From Thermoanaerobaculales bacterium (GTDB taxonomy: Bacteria > Acidobacteriota > Thermoanaerobaculia > Thermoanaerobaculales > Sulfomarinibacteraceae), in assembly GCA_029938595.1 (NCBI GenBank), contig JAOZUP010000138.1:1-9211 (forward strand): a stretch of 9,211 nt of DNA. Direction: 5' to 3'. Below the pieces are notes generated by a model, which did not search any database, had not been told where the DNA came from, and saw nothing but the letters and a program-made list of their open reading frames with translations. The position numbers and the translations under genes were made by a program. Shown here piece by piece: positions 1-7,786 of this stretch. How positions within the stretch are numbered: position 1 is the stretch's first letter; every line of letters begins with the position of its first letter.

Positions 1-2
1 AG

Positions 3-1564
<1,562 letters not shown>

Positions 1565-1583
<19 letters not shown>

Positions 1584-1610
1584 CGTTCAAACGTTTTAAC
1601 GTTTCGCGCC
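1565..1610. repeat. Imperfect palindrome with four AACGTT motifs between convergent genes
   Basis: AACGTT, itself a palindrome, occurs at 1575-1580, 1582-1587, 1590-1595 and 1598-1603. The array is flanked by matching arms GGCGCGA (1565-1571) and TCGCGCC (1604-1610), so the whole segment can fold as one hairpin: outer 7-bp arm, a 3-base bulge, the outer AACGTT pair, then part of the inner pair. It includes the TAA stop of the GTPase gene (1581-1583) and ends 24 bases before the stop of the convergent VPS10-like gene. A role as a two-way transcription end is possible, but no good T tract follows on the plus strand. Protein binding or simple slippage expansion of a short motif are alternatives. 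Confidence 0.6.
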
Positions 1611-1633
1611 CAGCCCATTCGCGCGGAAAACTC

Positions 1634-4600
1634 TCAGCGCACCTCCGGCAGCGGCCTGCCGGGTGTCCACGGCACCCCGGCGGCCTCCATCTTTGCCTCG
1701 AGCGCCGGCAGATCGACGTCGATCAGAGTCCGCAGCTGAGCGTCGATCTCGAGGAACTCTTGGGCGGCGATCTCGAAGGCGCGGCGGTGAGTCGCGGTTG
1801 GGCCGTAGTCGGACTGCCCATCGGTAAATGAAGCCACCCGCAATCGCCCCGCCACAGTCGGCACACTCGGCTCGCCCATCGAGCTGCGGGAACGGTTCCC
1901 GGACAGTGCCTCGTCGACCTCATACAGCTGTTGCTTGAGCGCCGCGAGCTCGCTGTCGAGCGCGCCGGGCTCGGTCTTCGATCGCACCAGCGCCTTCTCG
2001 AGATTATCGATGATTTCAAACGTAAGGTCGATGACCTCGTCGGCTGCGGTAACCCCGCGCTGCAGCTCGGCGATTTCACCCATGAAGAGGGCGGTATCAG
2101 TCGGCGATGACCCCTCGAGAACCCCCTTGAAAACTCGCACCACCTCGAAGTCCACGGGACCGGCCAATTTCACGACCTGCCCATCGGTCCTTTTCGACAA
2201 CGTGACCGAGTAGGTTCCGGGAGGCGCCATGATGCCGCTATCTCCGCGGTCGGGGCTACCGCCCCAACTGGCGGTCACCACCCTTTCGATGGCGCTGGTG
2301 GTCGGGTAGGTGAGATCCCAGGCGACGCGATGGAAACCAGCCTTGACTGGGCCTTTGATTGTGCGCACGACTTCGCCGTCGGCTTCGCGCACCGTCAGCA
2401 GGATGTCGGCCTTTGGTTGCCGCCGCTCGCGTTCGAGCGCGTCGTAGCCCGGGTACGCCGTGTCCTTCCACTCCTTCTCGAGCTTCTTCTCCACCTCTCG
2501 GCGCTCATCCTCGAGAGACTCAAAACCCTGTCCGAGGTGGTAGGTGAAGACCGCGCCGAAGGGTGGGTTGTCGGCAATGTAGTAGGCGCCTCCCTGCGAG
2601 GCCTGACCTGATTGACCGAGCGGGCGGCGCTGGATGTACCACGGAGCCGTGCGCACCGGGAAGAGGATGGCATCTTCCACCAAGGACGCTTCGTCGATCT
2701 CCCTGAGCGGTGTGTAGTCGTCGAGGACGTAGAATCCACGCCCGAAGGAAGCGCCGACGAGGTCGTTCTCACGCCGCTGGATCACGAGGTCGCGGAAGGA
2801 GATGGTGGGTACCCCGCCCAAGAGCTCGACCCACTTCGCGCCGCCGTCGACTGAGAAGAAGATCCCGAACTCGGTGGCTGCAAACAGCAGCTCCGGTTTG
2901 ACGTGGTCCTGGACCAGTCGCCACACCAGGTGGCGGTCGGGCAGATCGCCGGCAATCGAACGCCAGCTGCGGCCGCGGTCGGCGGTCTTCACGAGATACG
3001 GTTTGAAGTCGCCGTACTTGTGATTGTCGAGGCACACGTAAACCGTGTCGGCGTCGTAGAGGTCGGCCCTGATGTCGTTGACGAAGGCGGTTGCCGGGAC
3101 GCCTGGCAGATCGCCCACCGGGATCGCTTTCCAGTTGTCACCACCGTCTGCGCTGACCTGGAGCAGACCGTCGTCGGTGCCGGCCCACAGCAGACCTTCC
3201 TGGATGGGCGATTCGGCCAACGAGGTGACGGTGTTGTAGTTCGACATCGCGAAGAGATCCCAGGGCGCGGTCGAGCTCCATTGCCGGCCCATCACCGGCA
3301 GAAGGATGCGATCCTGGTTCTTGGTCAGGTCAGGGCTGATTGGAGTCCAGCTGTCGCCCCGGTCGTCCGACCGCCACACCCGCTGGCTGGCGAAATACAG
3401 TCGGGTCGGCGAGTGCAGACTGATCAGGATCGGCGCGTCCCAGTTGAAGCGTTCGGGTGGATCGCCGGGCTCTGGTTGGGGCTGGATGTAGACAACGCCG
3501 CCGGTGGTGCGGTCGGTGCGCACCAAATTGCCCTGCTGCCACTCCGAGTACACGATGTCGGGGTTTCCCGGTTCGACCGCCGGCTGGTGGCCGTCGGCGA
3601 AGAGGGTGATAAACCAGTCGGCGTTCGAGATCCCGTTGATGTTGTCGGTGCGGGTCGGCCCGCCCTGAGTGTTGTTGTCTTGGGTGCCGCCGTAGACGTT
3701 GTAGAAGGGCTTGGCGTCGTCCACCGCCAGCTTGTAGAACTGGGTCACCGGCAGATTGGCTACGAAGCGCCAGCTTTCGGCGAGGTCGAAGCTTTCGTAG
3801 AGCCCGCCGTCGGTGCCGGCGAGCAGCCACTCGGGATCGTCGGAGCGGAAGGCGAGCGCGTGGTTGTCCACGTGCTTGGATTCGTTCTTAACTCGGCGGA
3901 AGTTCCGGCCGCCGTCGTCCGAGACCTGCATCCGCACGTCCATGAGGTAGACGCGGTCAAAGGCGTGAGGGCTCGCTACCAGCTCCTGATAGTAGTGGGG
4001 CCCGGTGGCGCCCGAGACGGCTTCGGAACGCTTCTCCCAACTCGCACCGCGGTTGGTGCTGCGCCAGAAGCCGCCCTCGCGGTTATCGAGTTCGATGACC
4101 CCGTAGACCACGTCCGGGTTCTGCGGCGAGATCGCGAGACCGATCTTGCCCACATTTCCCTCTGGAAGACCGTTCGTCAACTTGGTCCAGTTGGCGCCGC
4201 CGTCGGTGGTCATGTGGATCCCGGACTCGGGCCCACCGTCGATCACGGCCGCCACCGTGCGGTGGTGTTGCCAGGTGGCGGCGTATAAGACCTTGGGGTC
4301 GCGCGGGTCCATGATCACATCGGTGACCCCGGTCCACTCACCGTCGGAGAGGATGTTGTTCCAGGTAAGGCCGCCGTCGGTGGTCTTGAAGAGCCCGCGC
4401 TCGCCGCCCGGTGACCAGAGCGGGCCTTGAGCCGCCGCGTACACGGTGTTTGAGTCTGACGGATCGACGATGATCTCGGAGACGTGCTGCGACTCCTCGA
4501 GACCCATGTTCTTCCAACTCGAGCCGCCGTCGGAGCTTTTGTAGACACCGTCGCCGAAGGCCACGTGACGGCCGCCGACGTTCTCACCGGTGCCGACCCA

Positions 4601-4924
4601 GACGATCTCCGGGTTCGACGGATCGAGGACGACGCAGCCGATCGAGTACGAGTCCTGCTTGTCGAAGATCGGCTCCCAGGTAGTGCCGGAGTTGGTGGTC
4701 TTCCACACCCCGCCCGAGCCCACCGCCACATACCAGGTACTGGGATCCGCGGGGTGGATCGCGATGTCCGCGATCCGGCCCGACATCAGCGCCGGGCCGA
4801 TGCTGCGGAACTTCAATCCAGCAAAAGACTTTGCGGTCATCTCCGTGTCGGAGCTATCTTCACCGGCAGCCGCGATTGGCAGCGCTACAGCAACAACGAC
4901 CAACAACAACAGAGCTTTTCTCAT
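1634..4924 (-). CDS. Secreted VPS10/sortilin-like Asp-box beta-propeller protein
   Basis: The product of about 1096 residues begins with a signal peptide (MRKALLLLVVVAVALPIAAA, likely cut after AAA before GEDSS). Residues about 75-700 carry roughly eleven Asp-box-like repeats (S/T-x-D-x-G-x-x-W), for example KTTNSGTTW, KSSDGGSSW, KTTDGGLTW, MTTDGGANW, RSDDRGDSW and KTADRGRSW, the mark of BNR/sortilin-type propeller blades. A conserved FGRGFYVLDD stretch closes the propeller region. Then comes a probable beta-sandwich (around KAGFHRVAWDLTYP to APPGTYSVTL) and a helical, coiled-coil-like C-terminal tail. Proteins of this layout and size are common in Acidobacteriota and Bacteroidota and are often labelled glycosyl hydrolase or VPS10-domain protein; I see no proof of an enzymatic activity. 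The start at 4924 is preferred over the in-frame ATG at 4936 because a G6 run lies four bases before it and it gives a cleaner signal peptide. The gene is convergent with the GTPase and divergent from the efflux gene. Confidence 0.87.
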   Translation of the reverse strand: MRKALLLLVVVAVALPIAAAGEDSSDTEMTAKSFAGLKFRSIGPALMSGRIADIAIHPADPSTWYVAVGSGGVWKTTNSGTTWEPIFDKQDSYSIGCVVLDPSNPEIVWVGTGENVGGRHVAFGDGVYKSSDGGSSWKNMGLEESQHVSEIIVDPSDSNTVYAAAQGPLWSPGGERGLFKTTDGGLTWNNILSDGEWTGVTDVIMDPRDPKVLYAATWQHHRTVAAVIDGGPESGIHMTTDGGANWTKLTNGLPEGNVGKIGLAISPQNPDVVYGVIELDNREGGFWRSTNRGASWEKRSEAVSGATGPHYYQELVASPHAFDRVYLMDVRMQVSDDGGRNFRRVKNESKHVDNHALAFRSDDPEWLLAGTDGGLYESFDLAESWRFVANLPVTQFYKLAVDDAKPFYNVYGGTQDNNTQGGPTRTDNINGISNADWFITLFADGHQPAVEPGNPDIVYSEWQQGNLVRTDRTTGGVVYIQPQPEPGDPPERFNWDAPILISLHSPTRLYFASQRVWRSDDRGDSWTPISPDLTKNQDRILLPVMGRQWSSTAPWDLFAMSNYNTVTSLAESPIQEGLLWAGTDDGLLQVSADGGDNWKAIPVGDLPGVPATAFVNDIRADLYDADTVYVCLDNHKYGDFKPYLVKTADRGRSWRSIAGDLPDRHLVWRLVQDHVKPELLFAATEFGIFFSVDGGAKWVELLGGVPTISFRDLVIQRRENDLVGASFGRGFYVLDDYTPLREIDEASLVEDAILFPVRTAPWYIQRRPLGQSGQASQGGAYYIADNPPFGAVFTYHLGQGFESLEDERREVEKKLEKEWKDTAYPGYDALERERRQPKADILLTVREADGEVVRTIKGPVKAGFHRVAWDLTYPTTSAIERVVTASWGGSPDRGDSGIMAPPGTYSVTLSKRTDGQVVKLAGPVDFEVVRVFKGVLEGSSPTDTALFMGEIAELQRGVTAADEVIDLTFEIIDNLEKALVRSKTEPGALDSELAALKQQLYEVDEALSGNRSRSSMGEPSVPTVAGRLRVASFTDGQSDYGPTATHRRAFEIAAQEFLEIDAQLRTLIDVDLPALEAKMEAAGVPWTPGRPLPEVR

Positions 4925-4975
4925 GTGACCCCCCATGCTCCCCCGCCGCCACGGTAGCAGGGCTGGGAGCGGTCG

Positions 4976-5003
4976 TTGAGGGATTGGGTGCCTGGGCTAC
5001 AAT
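4976..5003 (+). promoter_or_regulatory. Candidate sigma70-type promoter for the NodT-family gene
   Basis: TTGAGG (4976-4981) and TACAAT (4998-5003) are separated by 16 bases, matching the -35 and -10 consensus at 4/6 and 5/6 positions. They lie in the divergent intergenic region, about 40 bases before the ATG at 5045, leaving a short leader with a ribosome site. No equally good promoter was seen reading left toward the VPS10-like gene. This is prediction from consensus only. Confidence 0.5.
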
Positions 5004-5031
5004 GCTTCCTTGAGAAAACTCGCTTATCGAC

Positions 5032-5040
5032 GAGGGAGAG
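5032..5040 (+). promoter_or_regulatory. Ribosome binding site fixing the NodT-family start
   Basis: The purine run GAGGGAGAG ends four bases before the ATG at 5045. The frame stays open upstream to a TTG at 4976, but that codon overlaps the predicted -35 element and would put extra residues before the lipoprotein signal, so the ATG at 5045 is chosen. Confidence 0.65.
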
Positions 5041-5044
5041 AAAC

Positions 5045-6559
5045 ATGGATCGCACGAAGCTCGTGAGGCTGGTATTGGTATTGAGTGTGGCGCTGTTGAT
5101 CGGGTGCACGACGGTGGGACCGGATTATGAGCAGCCGGAAACTCAGATGCCCGACGCCTGGCACACGGCGGCCACCGAGGGTCTCGAGGAAGGCGATGCA
5201 ATTCTCCAGACCTGGTGGCGGGTCTTTGACGATGAGCAGCTCGACGATCTGGTCATGCGTTCGGCCGGAGGCAACCTCCCTCTGCGCGAGGCGATGTGGC
5301 GGGTGGAGGAAGCGCGCGCCCTGCGTGGCGTCGTCGCCGGCGCTCAGAAACCGCAGGTCGGGTTTTCCGGTGACGCCTCGCGCGCCCAGCCGAGCGACAA
5401 CGGCATCGTCGGCGACTTTGCGCCCCCCGGGGGTTTTGACGCCGGCAACCTCTTCAGTCTCGGGCTCGGGGCGGTCTGGGAGATCGACGTCTTCGGTCGT
5501 ATCCGACGCCAGGTCGAGGCTGCGGACGCCACGGCAGAGGCATCTATTGAGGCCTACCGCGACGTCCTGGTGTCGCTCTACGCCGAGACCGCCCTCGCAT
5601 ACGTCAGCGTGCGAACCTCGCAGGAGCGGTTGCGGATCTCCCACCAGAACGTGGAGGCGCAGGAGGACACTCTCCAGCTCACCAAGGACCGATTTTCGGC
5701 CGGGCTGGTGTCAGCCCTTGATGTGGCCCAGGCGGAGTCCAACCTCGCCAACACCTACTCGTTGATTCCGGTCATCGAGCGCGATCTCAATCAGGCGCTC
5801 AACCGCCTGGCGGTGCTGCTCGGAGAACGGCCCGGGGCCCTGCACCAGGAGCTCGCCGCCGAGGTTTCGATCCCGCACGAGCCGGACGAGGTGACCACCG
5901 GGCTTCCGGTCGAGCTGCTTCGGCAGCGCCCTGATGTTCGTCAGGCCGAACGCCTGCTCGCTGCGCAGACGGCGCGGATCGGGGTCGCCACGGCCGATCT
6001 CTACCCGACCTTTGGGTTGTCGGGCTTCTTTGGTGTCGAGGCGATCTCCGGAGGTGATCTGCTCAGCGGTGACAGCCTGACCTGGAATCTCGGTCTGCCG
6101 GTCCGCTGGAACATCTTTGCGGGCGGCAGCATCCGGTCGCAGATCCGGGTCGAGGAGTCGCGAACCAACCAGCTCCTCGCAAACTACGAGCAGACGGTGC
6201 TCCTGGCCCTCGAGGAGGCCGAGAACGCGATGGTGGCCTATGCCAAGGAGGTCGAGAGGCGGGAACGGTTGACCCAGTCGGTCGAAGCGACCCAACGATC
6301 GCTGAATCTCGTCCTGACCCAGTACACCGCGGGGATCACCGATTTCCAGAATGTCCTCGATACGCAGCGCACGCTCCTGCTTCGGGAAGACGAGCTGGCG
6401 GTGGCCGAGGGCTTCGTCATCGGCAACTTGGTCCGCCTCTACCGGGCCCTCGGCGGCGGCTGGGACCCGAACGCCGCCGATCCTGATGCGCAGGAGAATG
6501 TGCCAACGGAGGAAAACCGGCAGGTCGCGCTGTCGAAAACCGCCGACACAGCAAGCTGA
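5045..6559 (+). CDS. NodT/OprM-type outer-membrane efflux factor lipoprotein
   Basis: The 504-residue product is a full-length outer-membrane factor of RND-type efflux systems: a trimer forming the outer-membrane channel and periplasmic tunnel that receives substrate from a pump and its adaptor. Residues 1-21 form a lipoprotein signal with lipobox LIGC, Cys21 being the lipidated residue, followed by the family-typical TTVGPDYEQP. Two OEP repeats follow. Family hallmarks include WEIDVFGRIRR (145-155), RFSAGLVSALDVAQAES (217-232 region), LLRQRPDVRQAERLLAAQ (291-308), ADLYPTFGLSGFFG (317-330), YTAGITDFQNVLDTQRTLL (427-445) and the terminal LYRALGGGW (465-473). A hydrophilic tail of about 30 residues extends past the usual end. 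No pump or membrane-fusion gene adjoins it within the window, so it is either an orphan channel shared by distant pumps or separated from its partners. Substrate cannot be told from sequence. Confidence 0.95.
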   Translation: MDRTKLVRLVLVLSVALLIGCTTVGPDYEQPETQMPDAWHTAATEGLEEGDAILQTWWRVFDDEQLDDLVMRSAGGNLPLREAMWRVEEARALRGVVAGAQKPQVGFSGDASRAQPSDNGIVGDFAPPGGFDAGNLFSLGLGAVWEIDVFGRIRRQVEAADATAEASIEAYRDVLVSLYAETALAYVSVRTSQERLRISHQNVEAQEDTLQLTKDRFSAGLVSALDVAQAESNLANTYSLIPVIERDLNQALNRLAVLLGERPGALHQELAAEVSIPHEPDEVTTGLPVELLRQRPDVRQAERLLAAQTARIGVATADLYPTFGLSGFFGVEAISGGDLLSGDSLTWNLGLPVRWNIFAGGSIRSQIRVEESRTNQLLANYEQTVLLALEEAENAMVAYAKEVERRERLTQSVEATQRSLNLVLTQYTAGITDFQNVLDTQRTLLLREDELAVAEGFVIGNLVRLYRALGGGWDPNAADPDAQENVPTEENRQVALSKTADTAS

Positions 6560-6611
6560 TATTGGATTCTCGCGGTATTCGTGAGAGAATGCCTCGCCCC
6601 TTGTAGATGGG

Positions 6612-6621
6612 GGAGTACTCC
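6612..6621. other. 10-bp perfect palindrome GGAGTACTCC in the NodT-SYLF gap
   Basis: GGAGTACTCC is a perfect dyad 57 bases before the SYLF start. The same gap holds an inverted repeat ATTCTC (6566-6571) / GAGAAT (6585-6590) and a direct repeat AGATACG (6638-6644 and 6656-6662). The inverted repeat has no T tract and is a poor terminator. TTGGAT (6562-6567) and GAGAAT (6585-6590), 17 bases apart, would be only a weak promoter. An operator is possible but unproven. Confidence 0.25.
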
Positions 6622-6665
6622 ATGTTGCGTGGGCACAGATACGTTGGAATACAAAGATACGAAAG

Positions 6666-6672
6666 AAGGAGG
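6666..6672 (+). promoter_or_regulatory. Strong Shine-Dalgarno site fixing the SYLF start
   Basis: AAGGAGG, a full anti-16S match, ends six bases before the ATG at 6679. It decides for this start against the in-frame ATG at 6607, which would place 24 polar and basic residues ahead of the signal peptide. Confidence 0.85.
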
Positions 6673-6678
6673 AAGAGC

Positions 6679-7350
6679 ATGCGAAAGACATTGATGAGTT
6701 TGGCGGTCGTGGGCGTGATCGGACTGCTGGTGATGCCGGGTCTCGGCTGCGGGAAGCCGGAGGCCGAGGACGTCGCCGATGAGACGGTCGTGGTCGTCGA
6801 AGAAGAAGCTGGTGAGACGGTCGAAGTGGTGGAGGAAACCGAGGTCGAGGAAGCTGAGTGGAAGTCGATGAAGCAGGATTCCAAGGCGGCCAAGCTCGAC
6901 AACACCGCCGAGGAGTCGCTGCTGACCCTCTTCGCCGAGAACCCGAAGACCAGGGAGCTCTACCTGCGGTCGTACGGCTGGGCGGCCTTTGACAATCTCA
7001 AGCTCGCCTTGGGCGTCTCCGGCGGCGGTGGCAATGGAGTTGCGGTAGTCCGGGCGACCGGAGACAAGACCTATATGAAGATGGGAACCGCCGGCATCGG
7101 CGTCGGCCTCGGCGTCAAGAAGTACCAGGTGGTCTTCTTCATGCAGGACTCGCAGACCTTCGACCAGTTCGTGGACAAGGGTTGGCAGGCTGATGCCGCC
7201 GCCGGCGCGGTTGCCGGAAAGGCAGGGGTCGAGGTGATGACCGACTTCGTAAACGGTCTCGCCGTGTACCAGCTGACCGAGAAGGGCCTGATGGCGAACG
7301 CCGACATCGCCGGCACCAAGTACTGGAAGAACAAGAAGCTCAACGACTAG
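6679..7350 (+). CDS. SYLF/Ysc84-type lipid-binding-domain protein, probable lipoprotein
   Basis: The 223-residue product starts with a basic, then hydrophobic export signal (MRKTLMSLAVVGVIGLLVMPGLG) ending at Cys24, so it is probably a lipoprotein, though Gly rather than Leu/Val/Ile at -3 makes the lipobox atypical. Residues about 27-60 are a Glu/Asp-rich, Val-containing linker with 16 acidic residues in 36. Residues about 75-213 fit the SYLF (Ysc84) domain: NPKTRELYLRSYGWAAFDNL, a glycine-rich GVSGGGGNGVAVV, YMKMGTAGIGVGLGVKKYQV, VVFFMQDSQTFDQFVDKGWQ, and the closing GLAVYQLTEKGLMANADIAG. Eukaryotic SYLF domains bind phosphoinositides and other lipids; the bacterial role, usually in the periplasm or at the envelope, is not settled. 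The gene lies 119 bases after the outer-membrane factor in the same direction and has its own strong ribosome site and a strong terminator 26 bases after its stop, which suits a well-expressed envelope protein. Confidence 0.8.
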   Translation: MRKTLMSLAVVGVIGLLVMPGLGCGKPEAEDVADETVVVVEEEAGETVEVVEETEVEEAEWKSMKQDSKAAKLDNTAEESLLTLFAENPKTRELYLRSYGWAAFDNLKLALGVSGGGGNGVAVVRATGDKTYMKMGTAGIGVGLGVKKYQVVFFMQDSQTFDQFVDKGWQADAAAGAVAGKAGVEVMTDFVNGLAVYQLTEKGLMANADIAGTKYWKNKKLND

Positions 7351-7375
7351 CATCGTCAGTTAATCAGTCTCTAAT

Positions 7376-7403
7376 CCCCCGGCGAAAGCCGGGGGTCTTT
7401 TTT
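7376..7403 (+). terminator. Rho-independent terminator after the SYLF gene
   Basis: A perfect 8-bp stem CCCCCGGC (7376-7383) / GCCGGGGG (7388-7395) closes a GAAA tetraloop and is followed at once by TCTTTTTT (7396-7403). It should end transcription from the SYLF gene and, if co-transcribed, from the outer-membrane factor. Confidence 0.95.
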
Positions 7404-7487
7404 CTGCCGTCGTTCGTGCGAGGTACGCAAGCTGCAGGAGCTTCGCGTTCCGATGGTTTTTCGGGAGTCCAGGGTCGGGAAACGCCA

Positions 7488-7533
7488 GCCGCGAAGCGGC
7501 GACAGATACTTAGCCTGGGGCGTGAGCCCCAGG
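7488..7533 (+). repeat. REP-like unit A, forward
   Basis: Two hairpins joined by a conserved linker. The first is GCCGC-gaa-GCGGC (7488-7500); GACAGAT follows (7501-7507); the second is CCTGGGGC-gtga-GCCCCAGG (7514-7533), preceded by TTAG. The second hairpin with its flanking TAG and A is identical over 24 bases to the reverse strand of unit D. Confidence 0.85.
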
Positions 7534-7557
7534 AAACGAAGGTCACCTTTCCAGCCA

Positions 7558-7602
7558 GCCCTGAAGGGGCGACAGATCGGGGTTGCGGCGTGAGCCGCGA
7601 CC
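7558..7602 (+). repeat. REP-like unit B, forward
   Basis: Same plan as unit A with different stems: GCCC...GGGC (7558-7570), GACAGAT (7571-7577), then GGTTGCGGC-gtga-GCCGCGACC (7581-7602), which contains one T-G pair. The stem bases differ from unit A while the loop GTGA and the linker GACAGAT are kept, which suggests the fold is selected or copied as a type. Confidence 0.8.
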
Positions 7603-7636
7603 ATCGGCGTTGGAATGTCTGTCGCCGCTTCGCGGC
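7603..7636 (-). repeat. REP-like half-unit C, reverse, sharing the hairpin of unit B
   Basis: Read on the minus strand, GCCGC-gaa-GCGGC (7636-7624) is followed by GACAGA (7623-7618), the same start as unit A. The second hairpin it should lead to is the one at 7581-7602, already used by unit B. B and C thus face each other around one central hairpin. A run of seven T (7645-7651) lies just beyond. Confidence 0.7.
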
Positions 7637-7661
7637 TTCTTCGATTTTTTTGACTCTCAAT

Positions 7662-7707
7662 CCTGGGGCTCACGCCCCAGGCTATGAATCTGTCGCGCCT
7701 TTGGCGC
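7662..7707 (-). repeat. REP-like unit D, reverse
   Basis: Read on the minus strand: GCGCC-aaa-GGCGC (7707-7695), GACAGAT (7694-7688), ATAG, then CCTGGGGC-gtga-GCCCCAGG (7681-7662). Its second hairpin equals that of unit A, while its first stem has a different sequence with compensating changes. Units A and D therefore form the outer inverted pair of the cluster. Confidence 0.85.
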
Positions 7708-7773
7708 TTGATGACATGCCGGCTTCAGCTGTTGTGTCGTCGGGGAGAAAACGATCTCGGCGACCGGACGGTG

Positions 7774-7779
7774 TAGGCT
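7774..7779 (+). promoter_or_regulatory. Possible -10 element for a leaderless adenine deaminase transcript
   Basis: TAGGCT (TAnnnT form) ends seven bases before the ATG at 7787, the distance expected if transcription begins at the start codon. No ribosome binding site is visible before this ATG, which agrees with a leaderless message. No convincing -35 was found, so this is tentative. Confidence 0.25.
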
Positions 7780-7786
7780 GTCCGGC

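Larger units (their letters stand above)
7404..7786. other. 383-base noncoding stretch dominated by REP-like hairpins
   Basis: No gene is supported here. Open frames exist on both strands, but they only translate the hairpin repeats (for instance ...SPEGATDRG... on the plus strand) and one runs on into the wrong frame of the next gene. From left to right: a lone 5-bp hairpin AAGCT/AGCTT (7429-7443), the four-unit repeat cluster (7488-7707), and a short unique leader to adenine deaminase (7708-7786). No tRNA or recognisable structured RNA was seen. Confidence 0.75.

Noticed and set aside
2903..4288. 461-codon plus-strand open frame opposite the VPS10-like gene
   Set aside because: It is the antisense of repeated Asp-box coding in GC-rich DNA, has no recognisable domain or ribosome site, and the minus-strand product has a signal peptide and clear repeats.
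5711..6691. 326-codon minus-strand open frame opposite the outer-membrane factor
   Set aside because: The plus-strand frame carries all family motifs; the antisense frame is a GC-skew shadow. The same holds for 6439-7353 and 740-1576.
7624..7651. Second intrinsic terminator from hairpin C and the T7 run
   Set aside because: Eight bases separate the 5-bp stem from the T run, too far for a standard terminator; the hairpin is better explained as part of the repeat.
7488..7707. CRISPR array
   Set aside because: The units are palindromic, in both orientations, with unequal stems and no regular unique spacers, and no cas gene is present.
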